The notes: generated by a model not told the origin, from the letters alone. A DNA stretch of 41,153 bases from Lachnospiraceae bacterium (GCA_024403375.1 JAKSRZ010000008.1:1-41153); one strand, 5' to 3'; shown: positions 1-7,859, numbered from the stretch's first letter. Made by a program: numbers and translations.

Positions 1-22
1 GCTCATTTATTTCGAATGTCAT
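1..22 (-). CDS. Start of an unidentified gene (first 7 codons only)
   Basis: An ATG at 22-20 on the minus strand is preceded by TAAGGAGG (31-38) at good spacing and opens a frame reading M-T-F-E-I-N-E before the window ends. The product cannot be identified from seven residues. A loose promoter lies upstream on the minus strand (TTGTGA at 95-100, TATAGT-like bases near 73-78), followed further up by nested inverted repeats. Confidence 0.6.
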
Positions 23-100
23 TTATACGACCTCCTTATGGAAATAAAAATCAGATTTTATCTGCCTTTACTATATCATAAATCCTTCTCTAAATCACAA

Positions 101-165
101 AAAATCTACAAGTACACAGAGTCAAAAACTCTGTAGAAAAAGGCGTATCATATCCTGTAGATTTT
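101..165. repeat. Nested inverted repeats upstream of the left-edge gene
   Basis: AAAATCTACA (101-110) is exactly complementary to TGTAGATTTT (156-165). Inside this pair, ACAGAGT (116-122) pairs with ACTCTGT (128-134) around a CAAAA loop. The block sits just upstream of the putative promoter of the left-edge gene, so it could be an operator or an RNA hairpin. No protein is known to bind it. Confidence 0.5.
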
Positions 166-267
166 CTTACCTATATTTTCTACTTTCATACCTTAGAAGA
201 TTAAATGATTTTTCTACCTATAGGTCACTTAGTCAGTATCGGCTTGCTATTTCAGTACCAAACATTA

Positions 268-293
268 AAAGGATGGTAAACTCACCATCCTTT
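268..293 (-). terminator. Rho-independent terminator downstream of rlmH
   Basis: AAAGGATGGT (268-277) and ACCATCCTTT (284-293) form a perfect 10-bp stem with a 6-nt loop. It is flanked by A-rich and T-rich bases on both sides, so it could act in both directions. It probably ends the long minus-strand operon whose last gene is rlmH. Confidence 0.7.
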
Positions 294-368
294 ATTGCTA
301 ACCTCCTTATCTCGCATACGCTTCGCTCCTGCTCGATACTGTTTGCTCAGCATACATTCCCACTTCAA

Positions 369-508
369 AAGCCTGTAAAACTCCCAGCCGGGTTCCCCGG
401 CTTATGCTGCATATGCGCTCGCTCTCGAAAGCTAAAAAGCAGCTTTCAGAGGCGTACGCATATGCAGCCTCAATGTGATGCTACGCATCACTGGAGTTTT
501 ACAGGCTT
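369..508. repeat. 140-bp palindromic cloverleaf element
   Basis: A perfect 16-bp outer stem (369-384 with 493-508) encloses three further hairpins. These are 386-392/396-402 (7 bp, loop TTC), 406-417/457-468 (12 bp, with inner stem 427-433/441-447) and 475-481/485-491 (7 bp, loop TAC). The arrangement fills the space between rlmH and its terminator. On the minus strand a short frame outside the element reads GMYAEQTVSSRSEAYAR before a stop. It is not a tRNA: the stems are too long and there is no tRNA consensus. It looks like an extragenic palindromic repeat or a structured RNA; I cannot tell which. Confidence 0.75.
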
Positions 509-532
509 ATTTCGTTCGTCTGCGTTCGCTAT

Positions 533-1012
533 TCACTTATGGTATGGTTCTCGTGCTTCGATTTTGTAGCTTCTGTATATTTGTTCCAGTAGTACTACAC
601 GCATGAGTTGATGGGGGAATGTCATTTTAGAGAAGGAGAGTTTGTAGTCCGCTCTTTTGTATACGGCGTCTGATGTTCCCAGTGAGCCGCCTATTACGAA
701 GCATATGTGGCTTTCTCCGTCAACTGCGAGTCGTGTCATTTTTTCTGACAGTGCCTCTGAGGTCAGTTGTTCTCCTTTTATTGCCAGGAGTATCATATAA
801 GCATTGTCAGGAATTTTGCTTAGGATGCGTTCTCCTTCGGTGTTTCTTATTTGTTCTTCCACCTTTTCGCCGGCTCCGTCCGGTGTCTTTTCGTCGGCCA
901 CTTCCACTATTTCAAGTTTGCAGTATCTTGAAAGGCGTTTTGAGTATTCGTCAATGGCGTCTCGATAGAATTTTTCTTTAATTTTTCCTACACATACTAT
1001 GGAAACTTTCAT
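533..1012 (-). CDS. rlmH: 23S rRNA pseudouridine-1915 N3-methyltransferase RlmH
   Basis: This 159-residue protein has the full length and character of RlmH, a SPOUT-fold methyltransferase that uses S-adenosylmethionine to methylate a pseudouridine in helix 69 of 23S rRNA. Visible hallmarks are the AIKGEQLTSE segment, the FVIGGSLG cofactor loop, the KMTFPHQLMRVVLLEQIYR block and the C-terminal REPYHK. The ATG lies one base after the stop of the upstream acetyltransferase gene, with an AGAAGGTGAAG ribosome binding site inside that gene, so translation is probably coupled. In staphylococci the 3' end of this gene is the SCC integration site. Here the same 3' end is directly followed by the cloverleaf repeat, but no recombinase gene is visible. 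Confidence 0.97.
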   Translation of the reverse strand: MKVSIVCVGKIKEKFYRDAIDEYSKRLSRYCKLEIVEVADEKTPDGAGEKVEEQIRNTEGERILSKIPDNAYMILLAIKGEQLTSEALSEKMTRLAVDGESHICFVIGGSLGTSDAVYKRADYKLSFSKMTFPHQLMRVVLLEQIYRSYKIEAREPYHK

Positions 1013-1013
1013 G

Positions 1014-1505
1014 CTACTTCACCTTCTGATATGCGAGTCGTTCGTCACCGTTTGCCAGGTAAATGATTCCGCAATATTTGAAGCCCAGTTTTTTCAGAGC
1101 ATTCTGCATTGGGATATTGTCGCGGTGTGTATCAATGCGGATGTTGTCTGTGTTCTCAAAGCCCAGTTCCACTGCCTCTTCAAGAAGTTTCTTTTCTGTT
1201 CCGTCGTTGGCGATTCTGTGAATTACGGCATAGGGCTCGTTATTAAGCCAGCTGCCTCCGTCAATTATTCCGTAGGTTGGATCTTCCCCGTAAATCAGTG
1301 CAAAGCATCCGTTTATTTTCCCGTCTTCGTTTTCTCGTACGTAAAAATGGTCCGCCTCTATATCATTCAGCAGGAGTTCGTCTGATGGGTAGCCGTTGAT
1401 CCACTGATGCATGTTGCCGTTGGCACGCATATATTTTTTTGCGTCGTCAAACACTCGCTGCAGCTCGGCTATTTCGTTTTTCAGTGCTTTTCTGATTTTG
1501 CGCAT
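1014..1505 (-). CDS. GNAT-family N-acetyltransferase
   Basis: This 163-residue protein has GNAT features: an N-terminal helix pair, a central strand with INGCFALIYGEDP, and an AVIHRIANDGTEKKLLEEAV segment that corresponds to the acetyl-CoA binding motif A, although the Q/RxxGxG/A signature is weak. It then reads IRIDTHRDNIPMQNALKKLGFKYCGIIYL, the usual C-terminal motif B. It should transfer an acyl group from acyl-CoA to an amine; the substrate cannot be inferred. AAGGAGAA lies about nine bases before the ATG. It sits between the GH10 xylanase (25 bases) and rlmH (1 base), so it is probably co-transcribed with both. Confidence 0.85.
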   Translation of the reverse strand: MRKIRKALKNEIAELQRVFDDAKKYMRANGNMHQWINGYPSDELLLNDIEADHFYVRENEDGKINGCFALIYGEDPTYGIIDGGSWLNNEPYAVIHRIANDGTEKKLLEEAVELGFENTDNIRIDTHRDNIPMQNALKKLGFKYCGIIYLANGDERLAYQKVK

Positions 1506-1530
1506 TCGGGAAGTTCTCCTTGTATATCAG

Positions 1531-2898
1531 TTATTTGTACGTGTTTTTGATTACGTCACGAATCTTGTAAAATGCCGGTTTGGGTTGATAGTCTTTGTCG
1601 AAAAGGCGTGTGTTCGTTGTATCTCCTTCGCGATAGTGGTCTACCAGTCCGAAAACGGTAACCGCGGTAATGTTAGCGGGGCCTCCGAAGTCGGAGTCCA
1701 GCGTTCTGAACATATAGAACAGATTTCCGTAGTACTTGGCCTGTTTTTCGAATTCCGCCTCATTTTCGGTATCAACACCCACAGATAATTCTGTTATGTG
1801 TATTTCCAGATCAAGCTTTGCAAAGTATTTGATGGCACTGCTTATGGCATCCTGGGTCGGGTATGTAAGTCCCCAGTAGCCCTGCATTCCGATGCCGTCA
1901 ATCAGTTTCTTTTCCTTGAGGCTCTCACATAATGTATATATGGCCTGCATTTTGCCATTCTGATATGTATTAAAATCATTATAGAACAGTTTTACGTCCG
2001 GGGCAGCATATTTTCTTGCGAAAGTGAAGGCAGCCTCAACATACTCAGGTCCAATGGTCATGTACCATGGGTTATCTTCGCCTTCATTCTGCTTTCTGCA
2101 AAGGAATCCGCTCTCTTTATCACCGTAGTCAGGGTCTACTGCCTCATTTACCACGTCCCAGCAATATATTACTCCGGGATACTCTGTCTGAACATGGGTA
2201 AGTACCTGTCTTATATAGCTTTCCATTCTGAAGAGCATTGTGTCCTTATCTACATAAGGCTTTGTGCTGTCGTAGCCTTCTTTGAAGAACCAGTCGGGTG
2301 CCTGTGCGTGCCATACGAGGGTATGTCCTCGCATTATCATATCATTGTCCTTGCACCATTGTAGTGTGGGATTTATGCATTCAAAGTTAACAGCGGGCTC
2401 TCCGTTTCCTGCTTCCAGGTTAGCCTTGGAGGCAGCCTGATTTAACAGGTATCCGCTCTTCATCAGGTTAGTCATGGTACAGCTGTTAAAGTGCTTTTTT
2501 GAAACCGCCATATATTCGGGGATGTTCAGCGTCTGATTTTCCAAGGTGCTGCCGTTGATTCCCACGCCAAACAGGTACGCCCCGTTTACAATGTCCTTAA
2601 GTGCAGGCTCTGTAAGTGCTGCAGTAAGATCATATTTGCTGTTTCCAAAACTTTCCAAAACCTGCTGCCAGTATATTTCTTCTTCGGAAAGCTGAGGTGC
2701 TTCGGTAGGTTCCGGTGCAGGTGTATCTGTTGCTGTCGGTACAGGTGTAGATATCGCTGTTTTTTCAATGGTTTCAGTCACAACAGGAGACACCCGGGCA
2801 GGTGCCTCAGGTGTCTCCTTATTGTCAGAACCACAGCCCACTAACGCAGTGAGCATCAACATCATTATAAAAGGTGTTGCCTTTTTGATTCTATTCAT
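1531..2898 (-). CDS. GH10 endo-beta-1,4-xylanase, lipoprotein
   Basis: This 455-residue secreted glycoside hydrolase family 10 enzyme should cut xylan backbones outside the cell. Residues 1-22 form a lipoprotein signal with lipobox LVGC (Cys22). A Pro/Thr linker (about 50-70) follows, then the GH10 barrel. Family motifs are GHTLVWHAQ (191-199), WDVVNEAVD with acid/base Glu252, and EIHITELSV with nucleophile Glu370. No carbohydrate-binding module is seen. The gene follows the TIM-barrel/acyl-CoA synthetase gene by 12 bases with GGAG before its ATG, so it appears to be in the T-box operon. That is an unusual place for a xylanase. Confidence 0.95.
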   Translation of the reverse strand: MNRIKKATPFIMMLMLTALVGCGSDNKETPEAPARVSPVVTETIEKTAISTPVPTATDTPAPEPTEAPQLSEEEIYWQQVLESFGNSKYDLTAALTEPALKDIVNGAYLFGVGINGSTLENQTLNIPEYMAVSKKHFNSCTMTNLMKSGYLLNQAASKANLEAGNGEPAVNFECINPTLQWCKDNDMIMRGHTLVWHAQAPDWFFKEGYDSTKPYVDKDTMLFRMESYIRQVLTHVQTEYPGVIYCWDVVNEAVDPDYGDKESGFLCRKQNEGEDNPWYMTIGPEYVEAAFTFARKYAAPDVKLFYNDFNTYQNGKMQAIYTLCESLKEKKLIDGIGMQGYWGLTYPTQDAISSAIKYFAKLDLEIHITELSVGVDTENEAEFEKQAKYYGNLFYMFRTLDSDFGGPANITAVTVFGLVDHYREGDTTNTRLFDKDYQPKPAFYKIRDVIKNTYK

Positions 2899-2910
2899 AT
2901 TATCTCCAAA

Positions 2911-5406
2911 TTATGCTGTAACAATCTTGCTTGCCTTCTGAAGTCCAAGCTTTTCGATGGCATCCTCTCGCATCTTGTACTTAAGTATCTTACCTGCTGC
3001 GTTCATAGGGAAGCCCTCAACAAAGTCAATGTACTTAGGTACCTTGTGCTTAGCCATGTGAGACATAACATATTCCTTCATCTCGGCTTCTGTCATTGTT
3101 TCGCCCTTCTTCAGAACGATACAAGCCATAATCTCTTCACCCATTGCTTCATCAGGAACACCGATAACCTGTACGTCCTGAACCTTATCATGGGTATAAA
3201 TGAATTCCTCGATTTCCTTAGGATAAATATTTTCACCACCACGGATAATCATGTCCTTAAGACGACCTGTAATCTTGTAGAAGCCGTCCTCTGTCATGAG
3301 AGCAAGGTCTCCTGTATGGAGCCAGCCTTCCTTATCGATAGCCGCTGCCGTAGCCTTAGGCATCTTATAGTAGCCCTTCATGATGTTATAGCCGCGGGCA
3401 ACAAATTCGCCGTTTGTGTTAGGAGGGCAATCCTCTCCTGTTTCAGGATCGACAATCTTACACTCGATTTCAGGAAGATTACGTCCTACAGTGTTAACTC
3501 GCTGCTCAATAGTATCTGTTGTACAACTCATTGTACATCCCGGGCTGGACTCAGTCTGACCGTATACGATAGTAATCTCGGTCATGTGCATTTTATTGAC
3601 AACGTCCTGCATTACGGCTACAGGGCAAGGTGAACCTGCCATAATACCGGTACGCATGTGTGAGAAATCTGTCTTAGGGAAGTCCTTATGCTCAAGCATG
3701 GCGATAAACATTGTAGGAACGCCATGGAAGGCAGTTATCTTCTCCTGGTGTATGCAGGCAAGGCTCGCTTTAGGTGAGAAGTACGGTACAGGGCACATGG
3801 TTACGCCGTGTGTTACGGATGCGGTCATGGCAAGTACCATGCCGAAGCAGTGGAACATAGGAACCTGAATCATCATGCGGTCTGCTGTTGAAAGATCCAT
3901 ACGGTCACCGATATTCTTACCGTTGTTAACGATATTGTAGTGGGTAAGCATTACGCCCTTAGGGAAGCCTGTTGTACCGGATGTATACTGCATGTTTGCA
4001 ACGTCGTCTTTGTCTACGTTGGACTGCATTCTGTATACTTCCTGAACGGGAACGGACTCGCCAAGCTTCATTGCCTCATCCCATGTGTAAGCACCCTTCA
4101 TCTTGAAGCCTACTGTGATGACATTACGAAGGAAGGGAAGTCTCTTGCAATGAAGGTGCTTTCCGGGCTTTCTGTCCTCAAGTTCAGGACAAAGTTCCTT
4201 TACGATTCCTTCATAGTCAGAATCCTTAAAGCCCTGAATCATTACGAGAGTATGAGTATCGGACTGTCTGAAAAGGTACTCTGCCTCGTGAATCTTGTAG
4301 GCAGTGTTAACTGTAACAAGAACTGCACCGATTTTTGTAGCTGCCCAGAAGGTAAGATACCATGCAGGTACGTTTGTTGCCCAGATGGAAACCTTTGAGC
4401 CCTTCTTTACGCCCATTGCAATAAGTGAACGTGCGAAGTTATCTACATCCTCTCTGAACTGAGCATAGGTTCTCTCATAATCAAGTGTTGTATACTTGAA
4501 CATTGGCTGGTCCGGGAACTCATTTGCCATAGTATCAAGGAGTTCAGGGAAGGTTTTATCAATAAGTGTTTCCTTCTTCCAAAGGAACTTTCCTGTGTGT
4601 GCGTTATTGTAATAATAGTGCTTTTCCTTCTTTGAAGTACGAGCCTGCTCATCCATGAAGTAGTAGAAATGTGAGAATACTGTCTCAAAGTCTACACCTT
4701 CAATGTATTCGGGATCCCACTCGATTCCCACAAAGCCATCATAGTTTACGGAACGAATTGCGTTTACCATATCCTTAATGGGAAGGATACCGTCTCCGAT
4801 AAACTCGATTTCACCATGCTGATTCTGATCAAGGATATGTGCAAGCTTTACATATGCACCAAGGTTGGTGATTGTTGTATCAGGCTCCTCATCTGCACAG
4901 AAGAAGGTGTCATGCATATTCCAGTCTGCACCGAGGTAATCTGTTGCGTAATTGTTAAGCACCTCACGAAGCTTCTTAGTGTCTGAGTAGATACCGCAAG
5001 TTTCAATGAGAAGCTCAACCTCATATTCATGAATAACGGGAACAGCTCTGTCAAGGAACTCATAAACATTGTCCTCTGTTCCACCCACTGCAGTTACCTT
5101 TACATACTGTGCTGAAAGGTTTCTTGCTGTCTCAATCACCTTAACAAAATCATCAAAGTTTCTGTTGTCTGCATCTGTATGTGCGATATTGATATTTGAG
5201 TTAATGCAGGCTATTTCAAGGCCTCTGTTTGAAAGTGCTCTCTTTGTGATAGCTGCCATCTCCGGTGTAAAGGGAGAAACAGGATTCAAAAGATTTTCCG
5301 CATAAAGGTCATGGATTTCAATGCCATTGTAACCAAGGCTGTTAGCCATTGCGCAAAGCTCGTCAAATGTTCCGGTCTGGTTCTTTGTTGAAAAACAAAT
5401 ATTCAT
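2911..5406 (-). CDS. TIM-barrel isomerase-like / acyl-CoA synthetase fusion
   Basis: This 831-residue protein joins two enzymes. Residues 1-255 form a xylose-isomerase-like (AP endonuclease 2/IolE type) TIM barrel with plausible metal ligands Glu135 (LIETCG), Asp161 (GADWN), His190 and Glu229 (GIEWDPEY). Residues 280-825 form an ANL-superfamily acyl-CoA synthetase with P-loop YTSGTTGFPKG (474-484), YGQTESSPG (615-623), GWLHTGDL (694-701), GRLKDMIIRGGENIYP and catalytic Lys806 in AAGKILK. The second half should activate a carboxylic acid to an acyl-adenylate and then to acyl-CoA. The chain is unbroken, so this is a real fusion. It starts 10 bases after the LeuA-like gene, behind GTAGGAGG. A linked role for the barrel and ligase is inference. 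Confidence 0.9.
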   Translation of the reverse strand: MNICFSTKNQTGTFDELCAMANSLGYNGIEIHDLYAENLLNPVSPFTPEMAAITKRALSNRGLEIACINSNINIAHTDADNRNFDDFVKVIETARNLSAQYVKVTAVGGTEDNVYEFLDRAVPVIHEYEVELLIETCGIYSDTKKLREVLNNYATDYLGADWNMHDTFFCADEEPDTTITNLGAYVKLAHILDQNQHGEIEFIGDGILPIKDMVNAIRSVNYDGFVGIEWDPEYIEGVDFETVFSHFYYFMDEQARTSKKEKHYYYNNAHTGKFLWKKETLIDKTFPELLDTMANEFPDQPMFKYTTLDYERTYAQFREDVDNFARSLIAMGVKKGSKVSIWATNVPAWYLTFWAATKIGAVLVTVNTAYKIHEAEYLFRQSDTHTLVMIQGFKDSDYEGIVKELCPELEDRKPGKHLHCKRLPFLRNVITVGFKMKGAYTWDEAMKLGESVPVQEVYRMQSNVDKDDVANMQYTSGTTGFPKGVMLTHYNIVNNGKNIGDRMDLSTADRMMIQVPMFHCFGMVLAMTASVTHGVTMCPVPYFSPKASLACIHQEKITAFHGVPTMFIAMLEHKDFPKTDFSHMRTGIMAGSPCPVAVMQDVVNKMHMTEITIVYGQTESSPGCTMSCTTDTIEQRVNTVGRNLPEIECKIVDPETGEDCPPNTNGEFVARGYNIMKGYYKMPKATAAAIDKEGWLHTGDLALMTEDGFYKITGRLKDMIIRGGENIYPKEIEEFIYTHDKVQDVQVIGVPDEAMGEEIMACIVLKKGETMTEAEMKEYVMSHMAKHKVPKYIDFVEGFPMNAAGKILKYKMREDAIEKLGLQKASKIVTA

Positions 5407-5416
5407 GGCCTACCTC

Positions 5417-6826
5417 CTACTTTTCTGTGTAAACAATCTTATTTACTGCATTAATGTATGCACGAACTGATGCACCGATAATATCTGTTGAAATACCTGT
5501 ACCGGAGAACAGTGTTCCGTTTGCACGAAGCTTCACGATAGCCTGACCTGTTGCCTCACGGCCCTCTGTTACTGCCTGAATCTGGAAGTCATCCAGTGCA
5601 TAGGGATGTCCAAGAATCTGCTCGATGGCCTTAAATGCAGCGGCTATAGGTCCATCACCTGTTGAAATACCGCTGAGGTTCGCATCTTCCTTCTGAAGAA
5701 CAATGTTAGCTGTTGCTGAAATAATATTACCTGAGTTTGTAACATAGCTTACAAGCTTATAGGTTGCGGGAACCTGGAGCGCGGAGCTGGCAATAATTGC
5801 TTCCAGTTCCTTTGCTGTAACCTTTTCCTTCTTTGCTGCAACTCTTGTAAATGCCTCAAATACATTTGCCGCATCCTCTTCTGAAAGGTCATAACCAATC
5901 TTTCTGCAGGCGTCGGTAATAACGTTAATGTCATCCTTGGAATCAAATGTCATTGTCATGTCTGCCGCAGAATCATACTTGACTGTAGTTGCTGCATTAT
6001 CGCTACGCTGACCGGACATTCTGTTCATCTGCATTACGGCTCTTGAAAGCTCTGTCTTTACAATGCTTGTCTCAACGTCGATTGTCTCACCCTTCTTTGT
6101 GAGAACCTTTACAACGTTCTCAATCTGAGGGAAGCCCTTGCCGTTAATTGTTGTCTTAATCTCATCTGCACCGGCAGCAACTGCTGCAAACGCACATGCT
6201 GTGGACATATCCAGCTCATTGGAAATTTCCACTGCAAGACCGCAACCTTCGATTTCGGGAACTGCCTTGATGACATCTGCTACAAACTGTCCTGCATCGC
6301 TTGCCAGCATAACGCCCGCTGTATCACAAAGAGTAATCTTTGTTGCTCCTGCACCGATGGCAGCCTTTATTGCTGCTGTAAGGAATTCCATCTCGGCACG
6401 GGTAGCATCAAGTGCGGAAAATTCAACCTCTGCACATATCTGCTTAGCTTCGGTAACAAGATTTGTTATCATTTCCAGAATCTTGGGTCCCTTCATTTTG
6501 CATATATATTCCATCTGAACGGGGCTTGTGGGAACAGCTACAATAAGGCGAGGAGCCTTTGCCTTTGAAACACAATCCCAGGCTCTCATAACTTCTGCCT
6601 TAGTGAAACCTACAGGAATAGCTACTGAGCTGTTCTTAACGGTATTTGCAATTGTCTTAACAAGAAGCTCATCTGCTTTTTTGTCTGTAAGCATGGGAAG
6701 TTCAATTACTGAATAATTAAGCGTATCCATTATTTTTGCCATCTCAACCTTTTCCTTAAAGGAGAGGCTGTAGCCGGCGTTCTCACATTCTCTGATTGTG
6801 ATGTCATTGAGTTTGATGTTCTTCAT
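5417..6826 (-). CDS. 2-isopropylmalate synthase-like protein with altered active site
   Basis: This 469-residue protein has the LeuA layout: an HMGL-like TIM barrel (1-240), a linker region, and a C-terminal LeuA dimerisation/allosteric domain (about 355-465, with GISTGDGPIAAAFKAIEQIL and GREATGQAIVKL). The barrel is recognisable from EVEFSALDATR (134-143) and DEIKTTINGKG. Key residues differ from true isopropylmalate, homocitrate and citramalate synthases. RDGEQ is replaced by RECEN (12-16), and the metal-binding HxH of the HCHNDLG motif reads VEISNELD (199-206). The Glu of SAEDATR is Leu139. It may catalyse a different reaction, or act as a regulator or partner of the next gene. The gene lies behind a T-box leader. 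Confidence 0.85.
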   Translation of the reverse strand: MKNIKLNDITIRECENAGYSLSFKEKVEMAKIMDTLNYSVIELPMLTDKKADELLVKTIANTVKNSSVAIPVGFTKAEVMRAWDCVSKAKAPRLIVAVPTSPVQMEYICKMKGPKILEMITNLVTEAKQICAEVEFSALDATRAEMEFLTAAIKAAIGAGATKITLCDTAGVMLASDAGQFVADVIKAVPEIEGCGLAVEISNELDMSTACAFAAVAAGADEIKTTINGKGFPQIENVVKVLTKKGETIDVETSIVKTELSRAVMQMNRMSGQRSDNAATTVKYDSAADMTMTFDSKDDINVITDACRKIGYDLSEEDAANVFEAFTRVAAKKEKVTAKELEAIIASSALQVPATYKLVSYVTNSGNIISATANIVLQKEDANLSGISTGDGPIAAAFKAIEQILGHPYALDDFQIQAVTEGREATGQAIVKLRANGTLFSGTGISTDIIGASVRAYINAVNKIVYTEK

Positions 6827-6865
6827 AGTTTTTTCTTCCTTTCTCGTTGTTCTTCCGAGTTTAAG

Positions 6866-7145
6866 ACATAAAGAAACCCGGAAGTGTATAACACTCCCGG
6901 GATGAACTATCTCTGATAGCGCACGGTACCACCCGACTTCAATGATTTCTCATTGCTCTTTCTGAGTACAATTATACTCTCGACTTTGATAACGGTGTCC
7001 TCCGTAGTTTCTTATGAAGCAGTTGCTGTTGGGAAACTCCGCTCTGGTACGAGACAACTTGTAGTCCTTTATCTGCTCGCACCAACCGCAGACTCTCTTA
7101 AAACAGGTTGCAAACAAGTTTAATACCTTCATTGCGTTTAAATAT
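6866..7145 (-). promoter_or_regulatory. T-box leader, probably leucine-specific
   Basis: Read on the minus strand, this leader contains the T-box core GGGTGGTACCG (within 6921-6940), a stem I distal hairpin with GGTTGGTGCGAGCAGA (7072-7092), and a terminator (6877-6887/6891-6901) followed by TTTCTTT. A CUC triplet at 7053-7051 lies at about the place expected for the specifier, which would mean leucine; other nearby triplets cannot be excluded by eye. Uncharged tRNA should favour the antiterminator and switch on the LeuA-like operon. Confidence 0.9.
6877..6901 (-). terminator. Regulated terminator of the T-box leader
   Basis: CCCGGGAGTGT and ACACTTCCGGG (minus strand) form an 11-bp stem with one G-T pair and a TAT loop, followed by TTTCTTTATG. 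It lies directly downstream of the T-box core and some 50 bases upstream of the LeuA-like start codon, the usual place for T-box attenuation. Confidence 0.85.
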
Positions 7146-7151
7146 GGCGTG

Positions 7152-7180
7152 ATTATAGAAGAATTTTCTTAGCTTGTCAA
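7152..7180 (-). promoter_or_regulatory. Consensus sigma-A promoter of the T-box operon
   Basis: On the minus strand TTGACA (7175-7180) is followed by exactly 17 bases and TATAAT (7152-7157), a full match to the housekeeping consensus. Transcription should begin near 7145 and enter the T-box leader. Confidence 0.9.
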
Positions 7181-7187
7181 TACCCTC

Positions 7188-7216
7188 TTGCACTTTAACG
7201 TAAAAAAGTGGATAAT
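7188..7216 (+). promoter_or_regulatory. Promoter of the phosphopantetheinyl transferase operon
   Basis: TTGCAC (7188-7193), a 17-base spacer and GATAAT (7211-7216) form a good promoter. It lies back to back with the T-box promoter: the two -35 boxes are 7 bases apart. The predicted start of transcription, about 7223-7224, coincides with the likely start codon. Confidence 0.6.
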
Positions 7217-7223
7217 ATTTTCT

Positions 7224-7847
7224 ATGTTAAAAGTATACGTAATAAATACCAGAAAAATAGCTAATAAAACGGCCTATTCACGGGCTTTTTCCTGTTTGAA
7301 CAGTGAACGGCAGAAAAAGGCAGAGGCCATAAAAAAGGAAAGCACCCGACTGCAATCTGTGGCCGCAGGCTACCTTCTTTATTATGCCTTAAAGGAGCTT
7401 GGTATAAACCTTAAGGACCTGTCCTTTATTAAGGGTACCAAGGATAAACCTTACATTAAGGAGCACCCTGAAATCTTTTTTAACCTGTCTCACAGTAATG
7501 ATTATGCCGTGTTGGCTATTTCCGACAAAGAGGTTGGAATCGATATCGAAAAGCTTCGCCCTGTTCGCTCTCCTCTGGTGGTAAAGGCTTTGGGTCAGGA
7601 GGCTGCCGATCAGCTCCTGTCTCTTCCGGACACTGAGCAGATAATGGAGTTCTTCCGTCAGTGGACAATGAAAGAAAGCTACGGAAAGTACACCGGAGAG
7701 GGCCTTATATCAGTATTGTTCGAAAACGTGGGTTTTTCCGAAAACGGCCTGAATTTCTATACAAGCACTGCCATCGAAGGCTATTATTTAACGATTTGTA
7801 CCCCGCTCCAAACGGAGCCGGAATATGAATATATAACAGAAATCTAA
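7224..7847 (+). CDS. 4'-phosphopantetheinyl transferase, Sfp/AcpT type
   Basis: This 207-residue enzyme moves phosphopantetheine from CoA to a serine of carrier proteins. Visible motifs are VGIDIEKLRP (Mg ligands Asp107 and Glu109) and FRQWTMKESYGKYTG (Glu151), which with the length place it in the Sfp/HetI class rather than the short AcpS class. The ATG at 7224 was chosen because MLKVYVIN matches the usual start of the family; an earlier in-frame TTG at 7188 overlaps the promoter. No good ribosome binding site precedes the ATG. A zinc-ribbon gene follows 12 bases later. No carrier protein or synthase gene is visible in the window, so its target is unknown. Confidence 0.9.
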   Translation: MLKVYVINTRKIANKTAYSRAFSCLNSERQKKAEAIKKESTRLQSVAAGYLLYYALKELGINLKDLSFIKGTKDKPYIKEHPEIFFNLSHSNDYAVLAISDKEVGIDIEKLRPVRSPLVVKALGQEAADQLLSLPDTEQIMEFFRQWTMKESYGKYTGEGLISVLFENVGFSENGLNFYTSTAIEGYYLTICTPLQTEPEYEYITEI

Positions 7848-7859
7848 AAGGAGAAAAGT

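Noticed and set aside
369..508. tRNA or tRNA-like gene
   Set aside because: The shape is a cloverleaf, but stems of 16 and 12+7 bp and 3-base loops do not fit a tRNA, and no T-loop consensus or CCA end is seen.
533..560. SCC-type integrated element at rlmH
   Set aside because: The rlmH 3' end resembles a known integration site, but no second att copy or serine recombinase is visible in the window.
273..569. 98-codon plus-strand open frame
   Set aside because: It crosses the terminator, the cloverleaf repeat and the end of rlmH, so it is a product of the repeat sequence.
5417..6826. Ordinary leuA
   Set aside because: The HxH, RDGEQ and SAEDATR motifs are altered, so naming it leuA would claim an activity the sequence does not support.
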